This document shows positions 35,702 through 46,294 of a DNA stretch of 64,000 nucleotides, in pieces (position 1 is the stretch's first letter; the number at the start of each line of letters is the position of its first letter). Both the position numbers and the translations under genes were made by a program. The notes beneath the pieces are model-generated. The model had not been told where the DNA came from. It saw nothing but the letters and a program-made list of their open reading frames with translations, and made no database searches. Source of the DNA: Saturnia japonica (Eukaryota > Arthropoda > Insecta > Lepidoptera > Saturniidae). Where the stretch lies: contig CM065309.1 of the NCBI GenBank assembly GCA_033032175.1, forward strand, positions 1,736,001 through 1,800,000, written 5' to 3'.

Positions 35702-36054
35702 TATTAATAAGTGAAGCAAAAGCTTTCGGTACCTTTTTAAACGTATTGCGTGCACGGAAGACTGTGAGATTTGACATGGTTAAAATTTATATGGAGAAGG
35801 AGTGCAGAAAGCTAAAACTTATCTATAATATCCGTCACTAATATATTAAATTAAATAAATTAATACTGCGAATCCTGACACGACCAGTGCCACTGAACTT
35901 AGAACCCCAAAATATTGACATTGTCACTCAACGAAAAGTGACAGCAAGTGATGTAGATAATACTCATTGTTTATGAATACTGTAAATGTAAAACAGAAAA
36001 TTTTCTATGATCAAAAAGTCGCTGGTCGAATTTTGACCTTAGGGCGATCGCTAG
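35702..36054 (+). repeat. Repeat family M, copy 4
   Basis: Plus orientation; starts ATATTAATAAGTGAAGCAAAAGC and ends TTAGGGCGATCGCTAG before TATTA. The best-preserved 3' end of the family. Confidence 0.7.
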
Positions 36055-36069
36055 TATTATTAAATGAAG

Positions 36070-36335
36070 CGAAATTACAAAGCTCAAAAGATTGTTTGAA
36101 CGCACTAATTTCTGAAACTACCAGTCATACTTGAAAAATTCTTTTTTCATTTTATAGTTTACTTATTGAGAAAATTTATAGGTTATATATAACTTTACGC
36201 TTCGAGTTTAAGTGATAGAGGCAGTAATTATGAATGTCGAAGTGAGAACAAAGTCGCGGTGCGGCGAAGCGGGCGTTGTCTAGGGATGCTGGAATAAATC
36301 TGACATGGCTAAAATCACGGAGAACAGCTAGTTCA
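36070..36335 (+). mobile_element. Helitron-like fragment (H3 head)
   Basis: ACAAAGCTCAAAAGATTGTTTGAACGCACTAATTTCTGAAACTACC matches the heads at 20605 and 55775, and CTTGAAAAATTCTTTTTTCATTTTATAG matches 58935. It ends near a GC-rich CGGCGAAGCGGGCG stretch. Confidence 0.5.
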
Positions 36336-36979
36336 CAATATACTGTAAAATAACACAAATCATCGAATGATTTTTTTAATCACTACATGGAACTCTCAAG
36401 ATCCCGCCAAAAACTCTCCAACGTTAATATCGATGATTAAAGAACGTAATTATATACAGGCTGTAATAAAACATGAAAGTTGTTTGGTTATTTCCCACAG
36501 AAAATACATCATATCGATACATACAACGAGTAAATACCAGTTTTTCTTATTTATTACGTAGTTTTATGACACTGAATACGAATTTTATTACCTTATAGAA
36601 ATTTAGATTATTATTTGGAAAAGGTAATTAATTTAAATAGCAATCTATGTAAATAATAGGTACATGATTTTCTTTTTTTTTATTTAACGGCAATTGCGTT
36701 TATCCACAATTTCTCCAATATCACGTGAATAGAATATTCAAACATAGAAAAGGATGGCGGGGTCCTTTTTCAAAAAAATGCCATAGGATTTGTTGTACTC
36801 TTCCGATTTAAATATAGCAAATTCGTAGTCTCAATATTTTAACCCCAACTATCGATTATTTGTTGACCAATACACATAATGAACACTATATTACTATATA
36901 TTACAATCCTCTTCATTTGTGTTCAATCTACACTGCAAAAGTTTTTTGGCGGGTACACAAACTATCAAGTATTGTTTTT

Positions 36980-37180
36980 TGTTTTGTTTTGTTAATATGG
37001 ACAATGAATTCTGAGATGCCACAAAAACTCCCTAGAAAGTTCTATCACGGAAGCCACCATTTTGTTAAGATACTGAAATCATTATAAGAAAGGACCTTCT
37101 ATGTTCACTCGATAATGGCAACAACGGACAATGGTGTCCAATAAAAAGGACTAGTTGCCAAGTTAGGGAGAAGAAGTTTT
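36980..37180 (-). repeat. Interspersed repeat family F, copy 3
   Basis: Inverted copy with GAATTCTGAGATGCCACAAAAACTCCCTAGAAAGTTCTA and the CTAGTTGCCAAGTTAGGGAG end. It carries a short insertion (about 37110-37140) that resembles the adjoining target. Confidence 0.55.
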
Positions 37181-37199
37181 AATTACACTACGTAAAATA

Positions 37200-39230
37200 C
37201 TGCCAATATTACATAATATATAGCCAAAAAACGTTAGTTTATAAATTCAAATCAAAACGACCACGTGACAGGTCAAAAACAAAATAGATAATTTTTTAAG
37301 AGTCAACTGCATTTTTATGATTAATAATTATTACTTTCCCCGACTGGCGAAGACTTAAAAGTCATACAGCCAATTTAGTATTGAGGCCAATCATTTCTAA
37401 AGAATAGAATGCAACGTACCTACTGGTCACTTTTTAAACAAACAAGAAGTTAACGGTTCAAATCTATACCGATGAGCGTGGTCTGTGACCCGTTATTTTC
37501 ACTTTTTACTGTATGTATAAAATAAGGTATTCGTGCCGATTGCCAGTACATTGCCTACTTGTCGATTTGACCGACATTTTAAAGTCTTCTGATACAGTCT
37601 CATTGCGGCTTCAAAAGGGTCAAGGTCAAAAATGATTAATGGTCTGTCTACTTTGAAAGATAGACGCAATTAATTTGCATAACGAGGGCAATATTCGACA
37701 ATGAATATAAAACAAAATGTAAGTCAGAATCATTAGTGTTGGAAATTCTTTCCAGTACATCGAGAAGGCAAACGTGTTAATAATCTGTTCAAGTTATAGA
37801 AAATCGTACGTGAATGCACTGAACTTTTTTTTTTTTTAAATCGAAGGACGAGGTTCGTATCTATGATTATATGGAATAATTAGCCATGCCCCGCAGCTCT
37901 ACACGTTTTTATTACCCAGTCGCAAATTATTTTCGTCTCGTTATTTTATTTTTACTCGTTTTAAAGACAATTCTTATCGCCCATCAATGGATGAATGACA
38001 TACTTCGTACAAAATTTCATCAAAATCTGTTGAATTTTTTTTTTTTTACGGTTTCTAAGTGTATTATATCGGATTAATGCAAACAAATAAACAAAAAATA
38101 AAATCACATTGGTGATCAGTATCTTTTATAATAAATGTATTTATTGGGAATGTAAACAAAATTACAGATTTATGTACAGATGTACTTACATGCAAGTTAT
38201 ATCTCGTATTATTAGCTTTTTCATATGTTTTATATACATATATATGGATATATATATTAATAAAAGTAATTCAAGTCAATAATAATATTTGGTCCCGAAA
38301 ACCGGTTCGTTCTCGAGTATCTTATCTTGTTGGAGTTTCACTTAATTTGCTTGCACAAATATATGGGGACACCGTTCACGCTCTAGATCTAGATTATTGG
38401 TTTTAATTTAACTAAATTATTCCGATTTAAATATTAAATATTTCCATAAAAGACCATTAGTATTATTAGTAATGTGGGCTCAGCTGAAAACCAGCGCTAT
38501 AGCAATTTCCCATAGCATATGCTGAGCTAGGGTCCTTTTCGTTATTGAATGCGGCATATGTTTAGTCACCTTGCAATATTATAAATTTATATTAGTAATA
38601 CTCCAAACTATTGTAATCTCCTGATTTCAACATCTAGTAAATTCGCTTTCTTTCTTTTAACAAAAGATTCAAATACTAATTTAGTCTTCTTCAGTAAAAA
38701 TTCATGAAACAATTAAGTGAAAACTTCTTTGATTTGAAACTCGATGAAACGAAAAAATGCATTTAATAAAATACAAACACATCTATAGGATTTAGCTTGC
38801 GAGAGAATGAAATAGAATACATTATACTTACACGGTTAATGCAAGTCCTGATTTTCACGACTATGATCGTCGTCGAATTGGCCTAGCGGTGTGACGACCA
38901 GATTTGTACGCACTGTTGTATGTACAGTACGAGTGATCGATAGTTCGGGTACCGCTAATTATGGATTGTTAAAAAGAGATTTTACAGACGATATAATTAT
39001 GTTTTCTGAAGATTTTACTTCTACCGCGTGTGGACTGCCTGTACACATTTTTTTTTATCATCGATCTGACATCAAAGCATAATTATTTTTCCGATAAACG
39101 ATCGATCTGTTTTATTTTAGCCAACATGTTTTACAGAACTGTGAAATATTGTATCCCATTTTTTTTGTATTTATATAATAAAATATGAAACCTATCTAGT
39201 AATTGCATAATTAAAAATATTATTTGGCGT
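37200..39230. other. Region upstream of gene B
   Basis: Mostly AT-rich. A TATAAA at 37706-37711 with an ATCATTAG about 25 bases on could be a promoter, but no clear donor follows. 37880-38090 begins GCCATGCCCCGCAGCTCTACACG and contains AAAATTTCATCAAAATCTGTTG, an inverted Helitron-type repeat. 38870-38900 has a short tRNA-like GGCCTAGCGGTGTG scrap. Confidence 0.35.
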
Positions 39231-39235
39231 TTCAG

Positions 39236-39288
39236 ATGCTGCTATCCTGCTTCCTGGTAGAAGTAACATCAATGCCGGCTAATCAAGA
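39236..39288 (+). CDS. Gene B, first coding exon (secretion leader)
   Basis: A 53-base exon that starts exactly at an ATG behind the acceptor GGCGTTTCAG (39235) and ends at the donor GA|GTGAGT (39288/39289). It encodes MLLSCFLVEVTSMPANQ plus two bases, GA, of the next codon. The peptide is short and hydrophobic enough to be part of a signal peptide, though its Glu makes an additional upstream coding exon possible. Read-through without splicing meets TGA at once, so splicing is required. Two downstream exons, at 40297 and 41692, both complete the split codon to Glu and continue in frame. Confidence 0.6.
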
Positions 39289-40296
39289 GTGAGTAGTTTT
39301 TATAATATATTCGTAGATAATAATTTTTAATGACTTATAGGATAATTAAACATGTATATTATTAATTTTAATTTAATTAATACTTACTAAAATTAGCATC
39401 ATAAGGCCATATACTTAATAAGACTTGTTAAAAAAGTATTGTGATAAACCCATGTGTCTGTAAATTAAAATGGGTGCTATTTTGTTAACGCAATGTTTAT
39501 TATATTTCCTATGACCCCTCAATCAAATGCAATGCTTTTTTTACGTCTATATGTATAGGGCCTTCAAGCTATTAAACTTGATTACTATTGTAAAATATAA
39601 TTTACTTCAAAATTTTAACTCTTATCGCTTTTAACGTGACTCTTGTGTTGTCCTCTACTGAAAAGGATTTTAAGATAGTACTAAAAATATCGGTTTACAT
39701 TGATTGGTTATTTTAGATGGATATGTAGGTAGGTACTTCGTTACATAAAATGGAGTTAATATAAATAATACTTTAGTTTTACATTGTCTATACACAATTT
39801 AACAGAGCACAACTAACAAAAGTAGAAATGAGCTTTAAGTGATTTTATGTAGAAGCAACGGTGTCTGGCATCGCAAGGTTTGTTATTAATTTATTCTTTG
39901 TTTTTTTTTTTTATGCTTTTCATTGCTTTGTACTGCTATCTGTTGACGTTATCCAAGACATGTCATAAGACAAATAAAATTATATTGCACTTGTATGTGA
40001 CCAATCAATGTGAGCATTGGCCTTAAGATCTGATGTTGTTATATCCACATAAATCCGTAAGAATTCTTTAGTAATTAAAATTAACAGCTTCATGACAACT
40101 AACTCACGCTGTGTAAGATTAATTGTATATTTAAATTGTAATATAATAAACCGTAATTTATGACATGTCTTAGAAAATCATTAATAAATCACTTTACTGT
40201 TTTTAAATTACGCTCATTTAGTTCGATCAAAAAGCTTCAGGCTTGGCTTTTTGTCATTTTAAATCCGCCTCTGAAAAATATATTCGTAATTTACAG

Positions 40297-41623
40297 GGAA
40301 ACGGCTACCCTTCATGTCGATATGTTTAATGAAGACTTCAAGCCATATCAAGAGGAAAGAGAAGAAAAATCTCTACCAAATGAGCAAGTCTTGACTGAAG
40401 TACAAGATGATAGTACCAAAGATATTATGGAAAAAATTAGAGCAATAAATGATGCTTTAAAGAAACCACCAAAGAGGCAACAAATCAACTGGAATAATCA
40501 ACCGCAGACTGGTGGTGGATACATAATGGACAAAGAAATTCTTGAAAAATTACAACAAATAATTGCATCTGGTAAACTACATGGGTTACCTGAACCCTAC
40601 AAACCACAAGACGATAATCTAAACGATATAAGGTATTCCAGAAAAATTAACTTTATGCAAAGAAATCAAATGCCAATAATGTCTATGCCATATATGACAA
40701 GTTTGCCGGTACTGATGATGCCTCCTATGAATAACATGGTCGGTGGATACCCCATAGCTCATGACTTAAATTCACTAGAAGTTGGTTCATATCAAACTAA
40801 ACAAAGTGAATCACCGTCGCCTTTTCAATTTCAATGGTCATTCGCTTCTTTTTTTCCTGTGCTTATAAGAGATCCACTACTCAGTATTCTGAATGGAGGT
40901 GGATGGAGCAATTTCATTGAGTATGGTCAAAGCGCTGATGTTTGCAGTAAAAAACATAAATCAGTGAATGTTATTATTGATAAACATAAGAATAGTTTAA
41001 GACATTATATCGCTGAAAACAACAATGAGATTTTACTGGATTCAATCGATAGTTACAATGCAAGAGAGGGTAGAGCCATAAAGAAAAGAAATGTTCCACA
41101 CAGAGTGAGTACAAAAGAAAGTGAAAAGGTCAAATCCCCTAAAAAAATATATTCTATAAAACCAGCATCAATTAATAAACCTCTAAAACAAAGTAATGAT
41201 GATGAAGAAAATTCTAAAACGAATGTTGACGAAGCTGCGCTGCGTTTACCATTTTTCGGATGGCTCGGAAATAAGAAAGTCGTATCACCCCCACCAACGT
41301 TCTACATCAACAAGTTGAAAGTTCGAAAAGGTGGCGTGGCAATCGCAGGACCAGGAGGAGTAGCTACTGCTGGAAAAGGAGGAACTGCTATCGTTGGACC
41401 TGGAGGACTTGCCTACACTCAACCAGGAGGACTCGCTGTTGCTGGCCCAGCTGCTCGTATCGTCGCATTGTCAAAGGATGTCGACTTGTCATCAGTCGTC
41501 TCCCGACTTCAACAGCAAGCCACTACAGACGGTTCTGTACCACAATTATTAGAAGCTATACCTGAAGGAAAAGTTGTTGCTACCGGCCCAGTTATTTACT
41601 ATCATCCCAAACAACAGTCATGA
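40297..41623 (+). CDS. Gene B, long exon: DUF4774-like secreted protein
   Basis: Follows the acceptor TAATTTACAG (40296). The split codon GA|G continues as ETATLHVDMFNEDF, in the same frame as the exon at 39236. About 442 residues: an acidic/Lys-rich N-terminal third with a coiled-coil-like EILEKLQQIIASGK, a Met/Pro-rich stretch (MPIMSMPYMTSLPVLMMPPM), an aromatic patch (FQFQWSFASFFPV), and a basic region with KKRN and other possible processing sites. It ends with a Gly/Ala/Pro block, VRKGGVAIAGPGGVATAG ... GGTAIVGPGG ... GGLAVAGPAARIVAL, before VVATGPVIYYHPKQQS and stop. The block resembles the insect DUF4774 repeat, from memory. Probably an extracellular or cuticle-associated protein; the role is unknown. 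No AATAAA occurs before the next exon, so the transcript probably extends to 42.2 kb. Confidence 0.75.
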
Positions 41624-41691
41624 TCGTTTCTACTAACCTTTATTCTTTTTTAATTTCTTGTATACTAACTTCTTTCTTTTTCACTTATTAG

Positions 41692-42013
41692 ATACCACCA
41701 AGACGGTACAGATAAGCCAGGAGAGCAAGAATCAGGATCAAGTGACGGAGAAGGGTACCGATATGATGGTGTGACCTTTCAAAACGGGTCAATGAAGCTT
41801 GAAGATTACCCGTTCATACTATTTTTGAAGCCTGTAGCTCATGCCATTAATGCTAAAGGAACTGCTATAGCTAATCCAATCTCTCAAGTAATTATAGCAC
41901 GTGACCAGAAAGGATCAATAGTTCATACTCCAGTCGCATCAGCCATTGTGGGTCCCGGAGGAGTTGCACATGCACAGTCTGATCTCTATCTATATGAATA
42001 TGTAACAGTTTAG
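41692..42013 (+). CDS. Gene B, second (alternative or terminal) exon: DUF4774-like
   Basis: Sits behind a strong acceptor, TTTCTTTTTCACTTATTAG (41691). Its first base completes a split codon, and the frame then stays open for 106 residues to TAG: YHQDGTDKPGEQESG, YRYDGVTFQNGSMKLEDYPF, then the conserved block KPVAHAINAKGTAIANPIS ... TPVASAIVGPGGVAHAQSD. It enters in the same phase as the long exon, so the exon at 39236 can join it directly. A weak phase-matching donor at the very end of the long exon (CA|GTCATG) could join the two instead. AATAAA at 42173-42178 is a good 3' end. It has no start codon of its own that makes sense. Secreted role inferred. Confidence 0.65.
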
Positions 42014-42172
42014 ATAATTTATTTAATTTGTATTGATAGTAATTTAGTTCAAATATGTTAATAACGGGTAGGAAAATAATTTTGACAGTTTCTTTGAAAT
42101 TGTTTTCCAGTACTGTTCGCATAAGCATTTAATTAATTGATAATTAGATTTTAAGAATCGAAAATGTATACA

Positions 42173-42178
42173 AATAAA
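42173..42178 (+). terminator. Polyadenylation signal of gene B
   Basis: AATAAA 160 bases past the TAG of the exon at 41692; it is the first canonical signal after the long exon as well. Confidence 0.5.
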
Positions 42179-42265
42179 TACGTATGTATTCGTGTTATTT
42201 TTATTTTATTTAAAATGTACCTTTTCAAACATCTTAAAAGCCTAGTAACAAATCATTTAATTCAT

Positions 42266-42330
42266 CTATATAAATAAATGTATGCTTCTTATTTCATAAA
42301 GCACTTTGAACATATTTTGCTTTTTTGGAC
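42266..42330 (+). promoter_or_regulatory. Possible promoter and 5' UTR exon of gene C
   Basis: TATATAAATA (42267-42276) followed about 30 bases on by TTTCATAA, and then a strong donor, GGAC|GTGAGT, at 42330/42331. The spacing fits a TATA-box promoter with a short first exon. It is only 90 bases after the gene B polyadenylation signal. Inferred; no transcript evidence. Confidence 0.35.
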
Positions 42331-42369
42331 GTGAGTATCATAATGATCAAAAACCTTCACATATTACAA

Positions 42370-42540
42370 AACACATAATGCATTTTTTTAATAAATAATA
42401 ATATATAGATATTTAATACCTAGACACACAACTGAAAAGTATGCTCATCACACAATTAATGTCATACGCGGGGATCGAACCCGCGATCTCTCGGCTCAAT
42501 AGTAGCGCCACGAGGTCATATTACCATGGACACAAGTTTA
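42370..42540 (-). mobile_element. tRNA-like SINE
   Basis: Minus strand holds GCGGGTTCGATCCCCGCG (B box within a self-complementary loop-like stem, 42470-42490) preceded by CCTCGTGGCGCTACTATTGAGCC. An AT-rich body follows toward 42370. Resembles a tRNA-derived SINE; not a functional tRNA. Confidence 0.5.
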
Positions 42541-42806
42541 ATGCATATTATTTTAAAAAAATCGGTTGTCTGTAAAGTCGGTTTACTGACGATAGTTGAA
42601 CGTGAAAACGTCATAAGAAAATACTGATGGAATGGTATCATTTTTCAAAAGATATTTTTAATTTTATGTGTTTGATAGATATTTTGTATGGATATAGAAA
42701 AGGAGGTAAATGGAAATTACAATTGAATTGATCAAGTTACATTTATTTGTACGCATAAATACAATTAGGTCAACTTTTTTTTTACAATGTACATAGTTTT
42801 TACAAG

Positions 42807-42863
42807 TATGAATGTGCTTTGGGCAATTGTTTTACAACTTTTATTTACAACTTTTAAACATGT
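42807..42863 (+). CDS. Gene C, candidate signal-peptide exon
   Basis: Behind the acceptor TTTTTACAAG (42806) comes T-ATG and 18 codons, MNVLWAIVLQLLFTTFKH, then two bases (GT) before the possible donor GTGATA at 42864. The peptide has a hydrophobic core typical of a signal peptide, and the exon ends in phase 2, which is what the next exon at 43492 needs (GT|C gives Val). The donor is weak, so this is the best candidate found rather than a certain exon. The alternative is that gene C uses the leader exon at 39236. Confidence 0.4.
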
Positions 42864-42894
42864 GTGATATTTAACTTCTGACAATTTGTGTTAT

Positions 42895-43100
42895 TCTGTT
42901 GAGAATAGGACGATGATAGGAAAAGTAGGAAATTAAAGGGCCGAACGCGGAGGCCGATTGTGCCTCTTTGTCGCTCGTTCCACGCTCTCGCTTGCACTTC
43001 AAGCCTTAAATGGAACGCTTCAGAGCGAGGTAACGCCGCATGAGTCATGTTTTTTCGTGCGTGCAGCCGGCTCCATCGAATTATAAGACGATGTCACGTC
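42895..43100 (-). repeat. GC-richer dispersed repeat (from memory)
   Basis: Minus strand reads GGAGCCGGCTGCACGCACG ... GCGTTACCTCGCTCTGAAGCG ... GGAACGAGCGACAAAGAGGC. I recall similar blocks scattered in moth and butterfly genomes. Single copy here. It lies inside the inferred first introns of gene C. Confidence 0.35.
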
Positions 43101-43491
43101 AAAAATACCAATATATAATAGTAACCGATTCAAAAATTATCCACAACAAAGCTTTATAATTTTTTTTATCGAATTATGTCCAAAGTTTGCAGAGTGATAA
43201 TTGTACCGCAGACAGTAAAAAGGCAACTGTTCCTCAAATTCTTTAACCGTAACACACTAATAGATGCTTGGCGACAGAAATTTCCTCTGTGAATGGTATC
43301 TAACATGATTGGTACTAGAAAATGAGATAAGCACATATGGTATTATCACGATGTTTAAAACCTTAGCGAAAGCGTAAATTCTTTATAAATGATCCTTTAT
43401 TGTTTTGAACAATACATATAATAAAAACAAACAAATTACTTCTAATTACGTACATTAAAATTCATATTATGCTATTTTTCAACTTTATTAG

Positions 43492-43915
43492 CACATCGGT
43501 TCACTACATCCCTTTCTATGGTGGAGCTAAAGGTCAATATCTAGAAGTAAAAAAGAATAGCCTAGGCAACGTCACCAGTGAAAGAATTGTATCAGAAGAG
43601 AAGATAAGTAGCGAAGTAGTTAAAAACACTGACGAGAATATACTAGCGAAGCTTCTAGCAGCGAACCTACAGAATCTTCGTAGTATAACAAATAATTTAC
43701 TGAAACTTCACAATCTGGGTAGAAAGACTGGATACCTAGGGAATACAGAGAAGGTCAGATTTAGAACCCAACTAGCATCGCTAGCCGAAGCTGCATCGAA
43801 CAGTATAAAACTGATTGAAGATATAGGGGACAACGTTGACGCTCTTTTTAAAAAGAATTCCCCGACAAACAAATTAATCCCGAGACGGTATGGGCAGCCT
43901 GACAACGAGGACGAT
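43492..43915 (+). CDS. Gene C, main exon: helical secreted protein
   Basis: Acceptor TTCAACTTTATTAG ends at 43491 and donor GACGAT|GTAAGT starts at 43916. The frame is open throughout: one base of a split codon, then 141 codons. It encodes TSVHYIPFYGGAKGQYLEVK followed by a predicted helical region (ILAKLLAANLQNLRSITNNL ... LASLAEAASNSIKLIEDIG) and a polar end, QPDNEDD. No catalytic motif. Continues in frame into 44363. The ATG at 43469 lies in the intron just before the acceptor and is probably not the start. Confidence 0.7.
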
Positions 43916-44362
43916 GTAAGTAAAAGAAAAAGAACCTTACCGTTTATGAACTTTATTCATCTTTTTAATCACCATATTTATTGTCAAAATAATGATAATG
44001 TAGCATAATAGAATTGATTACAATTTTTGTTAAAAGCGACTACTTGAATATTTTGGAACAATCTCCAAAATAATATAGTCAAATGAACGTAAATATTATT
44101 TTCCTTGCTTAATTACGTCAAGTTTCACAGAGAAATCAGGATCACTAAGTATTTTCAAGATCTATTAACACATCTCATTGATTCAGCACACGAGTGTCAT
44201 TTTGCACTCTATATTAAATACAATTTAAAATTGCAAAAATATAGTTTTATCATTATTAAAAAATTGATTAAAGCACTTGAAAACCCTAATTCTCAATAAC
44301 TGTCATATATGTAACAAGCTTATATGAATATGGTGTAATAGTTATACATTTGGGCATTTCAG

Positions 44363-44465
44363 GAAATTAAAGATAATTATGGTGACGATGGTGTTGGTGT
44401 CGAAGCACCACCAATGTATACGGATGATTATGTAGAAAGCACTATTGCAGAAGCCAAGCCTTTTG
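44363..44465 (+). CDS. Gene C, acidic linker exon
   Basis: A 103-base exon between acceptor GGGCATTTCAG and donor TTTG|GTAAGC. It encodes EIKDNYGDDGVGVEAPPMYT and DDYVESTIAEAKPF, in frame with the exons on both sides (enters phase 0, leaves phase 1). Confidence 0.7.
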
Positions 44466-44979
44466 GTAAGCGAGAATTTTTTTTGTTCGTTCTTCTTTTT
44501 TTTGTATTGCTACCATCCTTTGGAGTCCAGTAGCAATTAGCCAATAACCACAATCTTGTTAGCAAGTTCTTATTTACAATAAATGACGATAACACAATTT
44601 TATTTGAAGCTTTTTATACCATTTCATATTTTTTAACTTTAATAACAGATGCCAATTTTGCGTCTTAGAGGGGTTTAAAGCCGTAATGTTGCGAAAATAT
44701 AATGAAATATTGTAATATTAAAAGTATACTTCCTCATGGTTTAACACCGTGGTAGCTTTAATGTTATCCTGAGGATATTATCATATAGACCAGGCAGAGT
44801 TTTAAGTAAGTGAACGGAATTTGTAAAAAGTGTATGGCATCTATATACCTTTTCCTATCTATGAAGTAATGATGGTTCAATGGTGTCATCCACGGACGAC
44901 GTCGATCGACGTGAGTACAAATCCCAACATTGACCCTGAGCTTTCGACAAAGGAAAGGTGATGAAACCATAGCATGGTT

Positions 44980-45250
44980 GCAGTTTATTTTCTAATGCCC
45001 GCCTGGTTAGCAACCACAATCATGATGAAAATCTGTCGCCTGGTGTGATCCGATAGCTGTATTTCAGAGCCAGTTCCCCCACTAGACTTAGCGTGTTTTT
45101 CTTAGCCCACAACATCACTTAAACCCAAGCCCGGTGAAGCTGTCAAAGCCATCAGTGGCTCTATTTGTTTAGGGCCCCCAAGGCTAAAAGTATAGTCAGT
45201 CAGAAAAAAAAACTTCACTTAAGATCAGGTGAGTTTATGGCCAAATGCTA
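44980..45250 (+). mobile_element. SINE family S, near full length, interrupted
   Basis: TTTTCTAATGCCCGCCTGGTTAGCAACCAC, then CTGTCGCCTGGTGTGATCCG, AGAGCCAGTTCCCCCACTAGACTTAGCG and CATCACTTAA...GATCAGGTGAG. Related to 59385-59545 and 9025-9115. Interrupted at 45123-45214 by a small A-tailed insert. It lies in the last intron of gene C. Confidence 0.65.
45123..45214 (+). mobile_element. 92-base A-tailed insert (mini-SINE or retroposed small RNA)
   Basis: Flanked by the direct repeat TCACTTAA at 45115-45122 and 45215-45222. Body: AAGCCCGGTGAAGCTGTCAAAGCC, the small hairpin AGCCATCAGTGGCT, then GGGCCCCCAAGGCTAAAAGTATAG, and a CAGAAAAAAAAAC tail. A diverged copy is at 20491-20565. Target duplication plus A tail indicate LINE-driven retroposition of a short RNA; the parent RNA is not identified. 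Confidence 0.7.
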
Positions 45251-45439
45251 AAACCTATAAACATCTTAAAAAGCTACTAATTTTGATTGTAAATGTGTAG
45301 TGTCATATTTGGAAAATGTACTGTGTATCCTTGCTAACATAGGTTAACTTTACTAGCAATATCGGATGTTAGTCTGAAATAAACATATTATTATGAATAT
45401 TTTATTCGCCATTTAACTTAAACCTATCAAATTTTACAG

Positions 45440-45606
45440 GTCTGGCAGTAATTGGTGAACATGGTCTAGCCGCTTCAAGACCAGTTGGTACCGCTATAGC
45501 AGCTTCAGGAGTAGCTCTCGCCAGGCCGATAGGCACAGCTATAGCGGGCATCGACCCCTCAGTTCTGGGATTAAATTTCCAAATTAATCAATTTACAAAA
45601 CATTAA
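45440..45606 (+). CDS. Gene C, last exon: Gly/Ala-rich DUF4774-like block
   Basis: Acceptor AAATTTTACAG ends at 45439. The split Gly codon joins exactly with the previous exon. It encodes LAVIGEHGLAASRPVGTAIA, then ASGVALARPIGTAIAG and a short tail ending TKH. This is the same Ala/Gly/Ile/Pro pattern as in gene B, so the two genes are probably tandem paralogues of a secreted family. The complete mature protein would be about 230 residues. An ATTAAA at 45737-45742 may serve as polyadenylation signal. Confidence 0.72.
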
Positions 45607-45959
45607 GAAATTTTAAAATTGTATCATTTCCATTTACCATGATAAGCAGAAATGTTTCTATTCCTGTTACTATTGATTTTCAGAATTAAGCTTCAGGTCA
45701 GCGTTATTGAGATTTCGACTAAACTTATTTGAGTTTATTAAAATGACTAATTGTGGTGTTAGGTAGTCAGTCAAATAACGTCACGCTAAAGGCAACTTCA
45801 TGCCTACATGTGGTCGCCCTGCTGAGAAACGAACGACAAAGGAAGGAAGGAAGGTGATAGCTAGGTGATAGGACTATATAGCCCGAATTGGCCGCAACCA
45901 CAATACATAATTAGAGAAAAGCCCGTCGGAATCGCGTATATGCATTTAATTTCGGGATC

Positions 45960-46048
45960 AGCCAATGCATATCAAAATAAGAATCGAAAATTAATTGTTC
46001 AATTTAGGCCTTAATTAGGCACTTATGAACGTCAAAACACTACCGAAT
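45960..46048 (-). mobile_element. LINE family Q 3' tip
   Basis: Contains GAAAATTAATTGTTCAATTTAGGCC...GGCACTTATGAACGTCAAAACACTACCGA, the last part of the LINE 3' UTR, inverted. Confidence 0.55.
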
Positions 46049-46074
46049 AATTAAAATAAATATTCACAAGACAA

Positions 46075-46280
46075 TTTTTAACAAGAAAGATAACTCAACT
46101 TCAACAATTTGCAAGAGTTCCCTGATGTATCTTCGAAGTTGTAGGTCCAATGCCAGTGAAATAAAAATGGGACCACACTTGAGGTATCCCTTATCTAACA
46201 AAAAATCATCCAAATCGGTTCATAAACAAAGAAGTTGTGGCAGAACATCCAAAAAAAACATTCGAATTGAGTAACTTCCC
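46075..46280 (+). repeat. Repeat family T, copy (first of two adjacent)
   Basis: About 200 bases: CAACTTCAACAATTTGCAAGAG, CCCTGATGTATCTTCGAAGTTG, GGTCCAATGCCAGTGAAAT, GGGACCACACTTGAGGTATCC, AAATCGGTTCATAAACAAAGAAGTTG, and an end near CTGTTAAAAA. Confidence 0.7.
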
Positions 46281-46294
46281 GTCGTTTGTTGAAT

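Noticed and set aside
42278..42330. ATG exon ending in phase 2 before GTGAGT as gene C leader
   Set aside because: The peptide (MYASYFIKHFEHILLFW) is a poor signal peptide and the ATG would lie directly at the TATA-like box; a non-coding exon is more likely.
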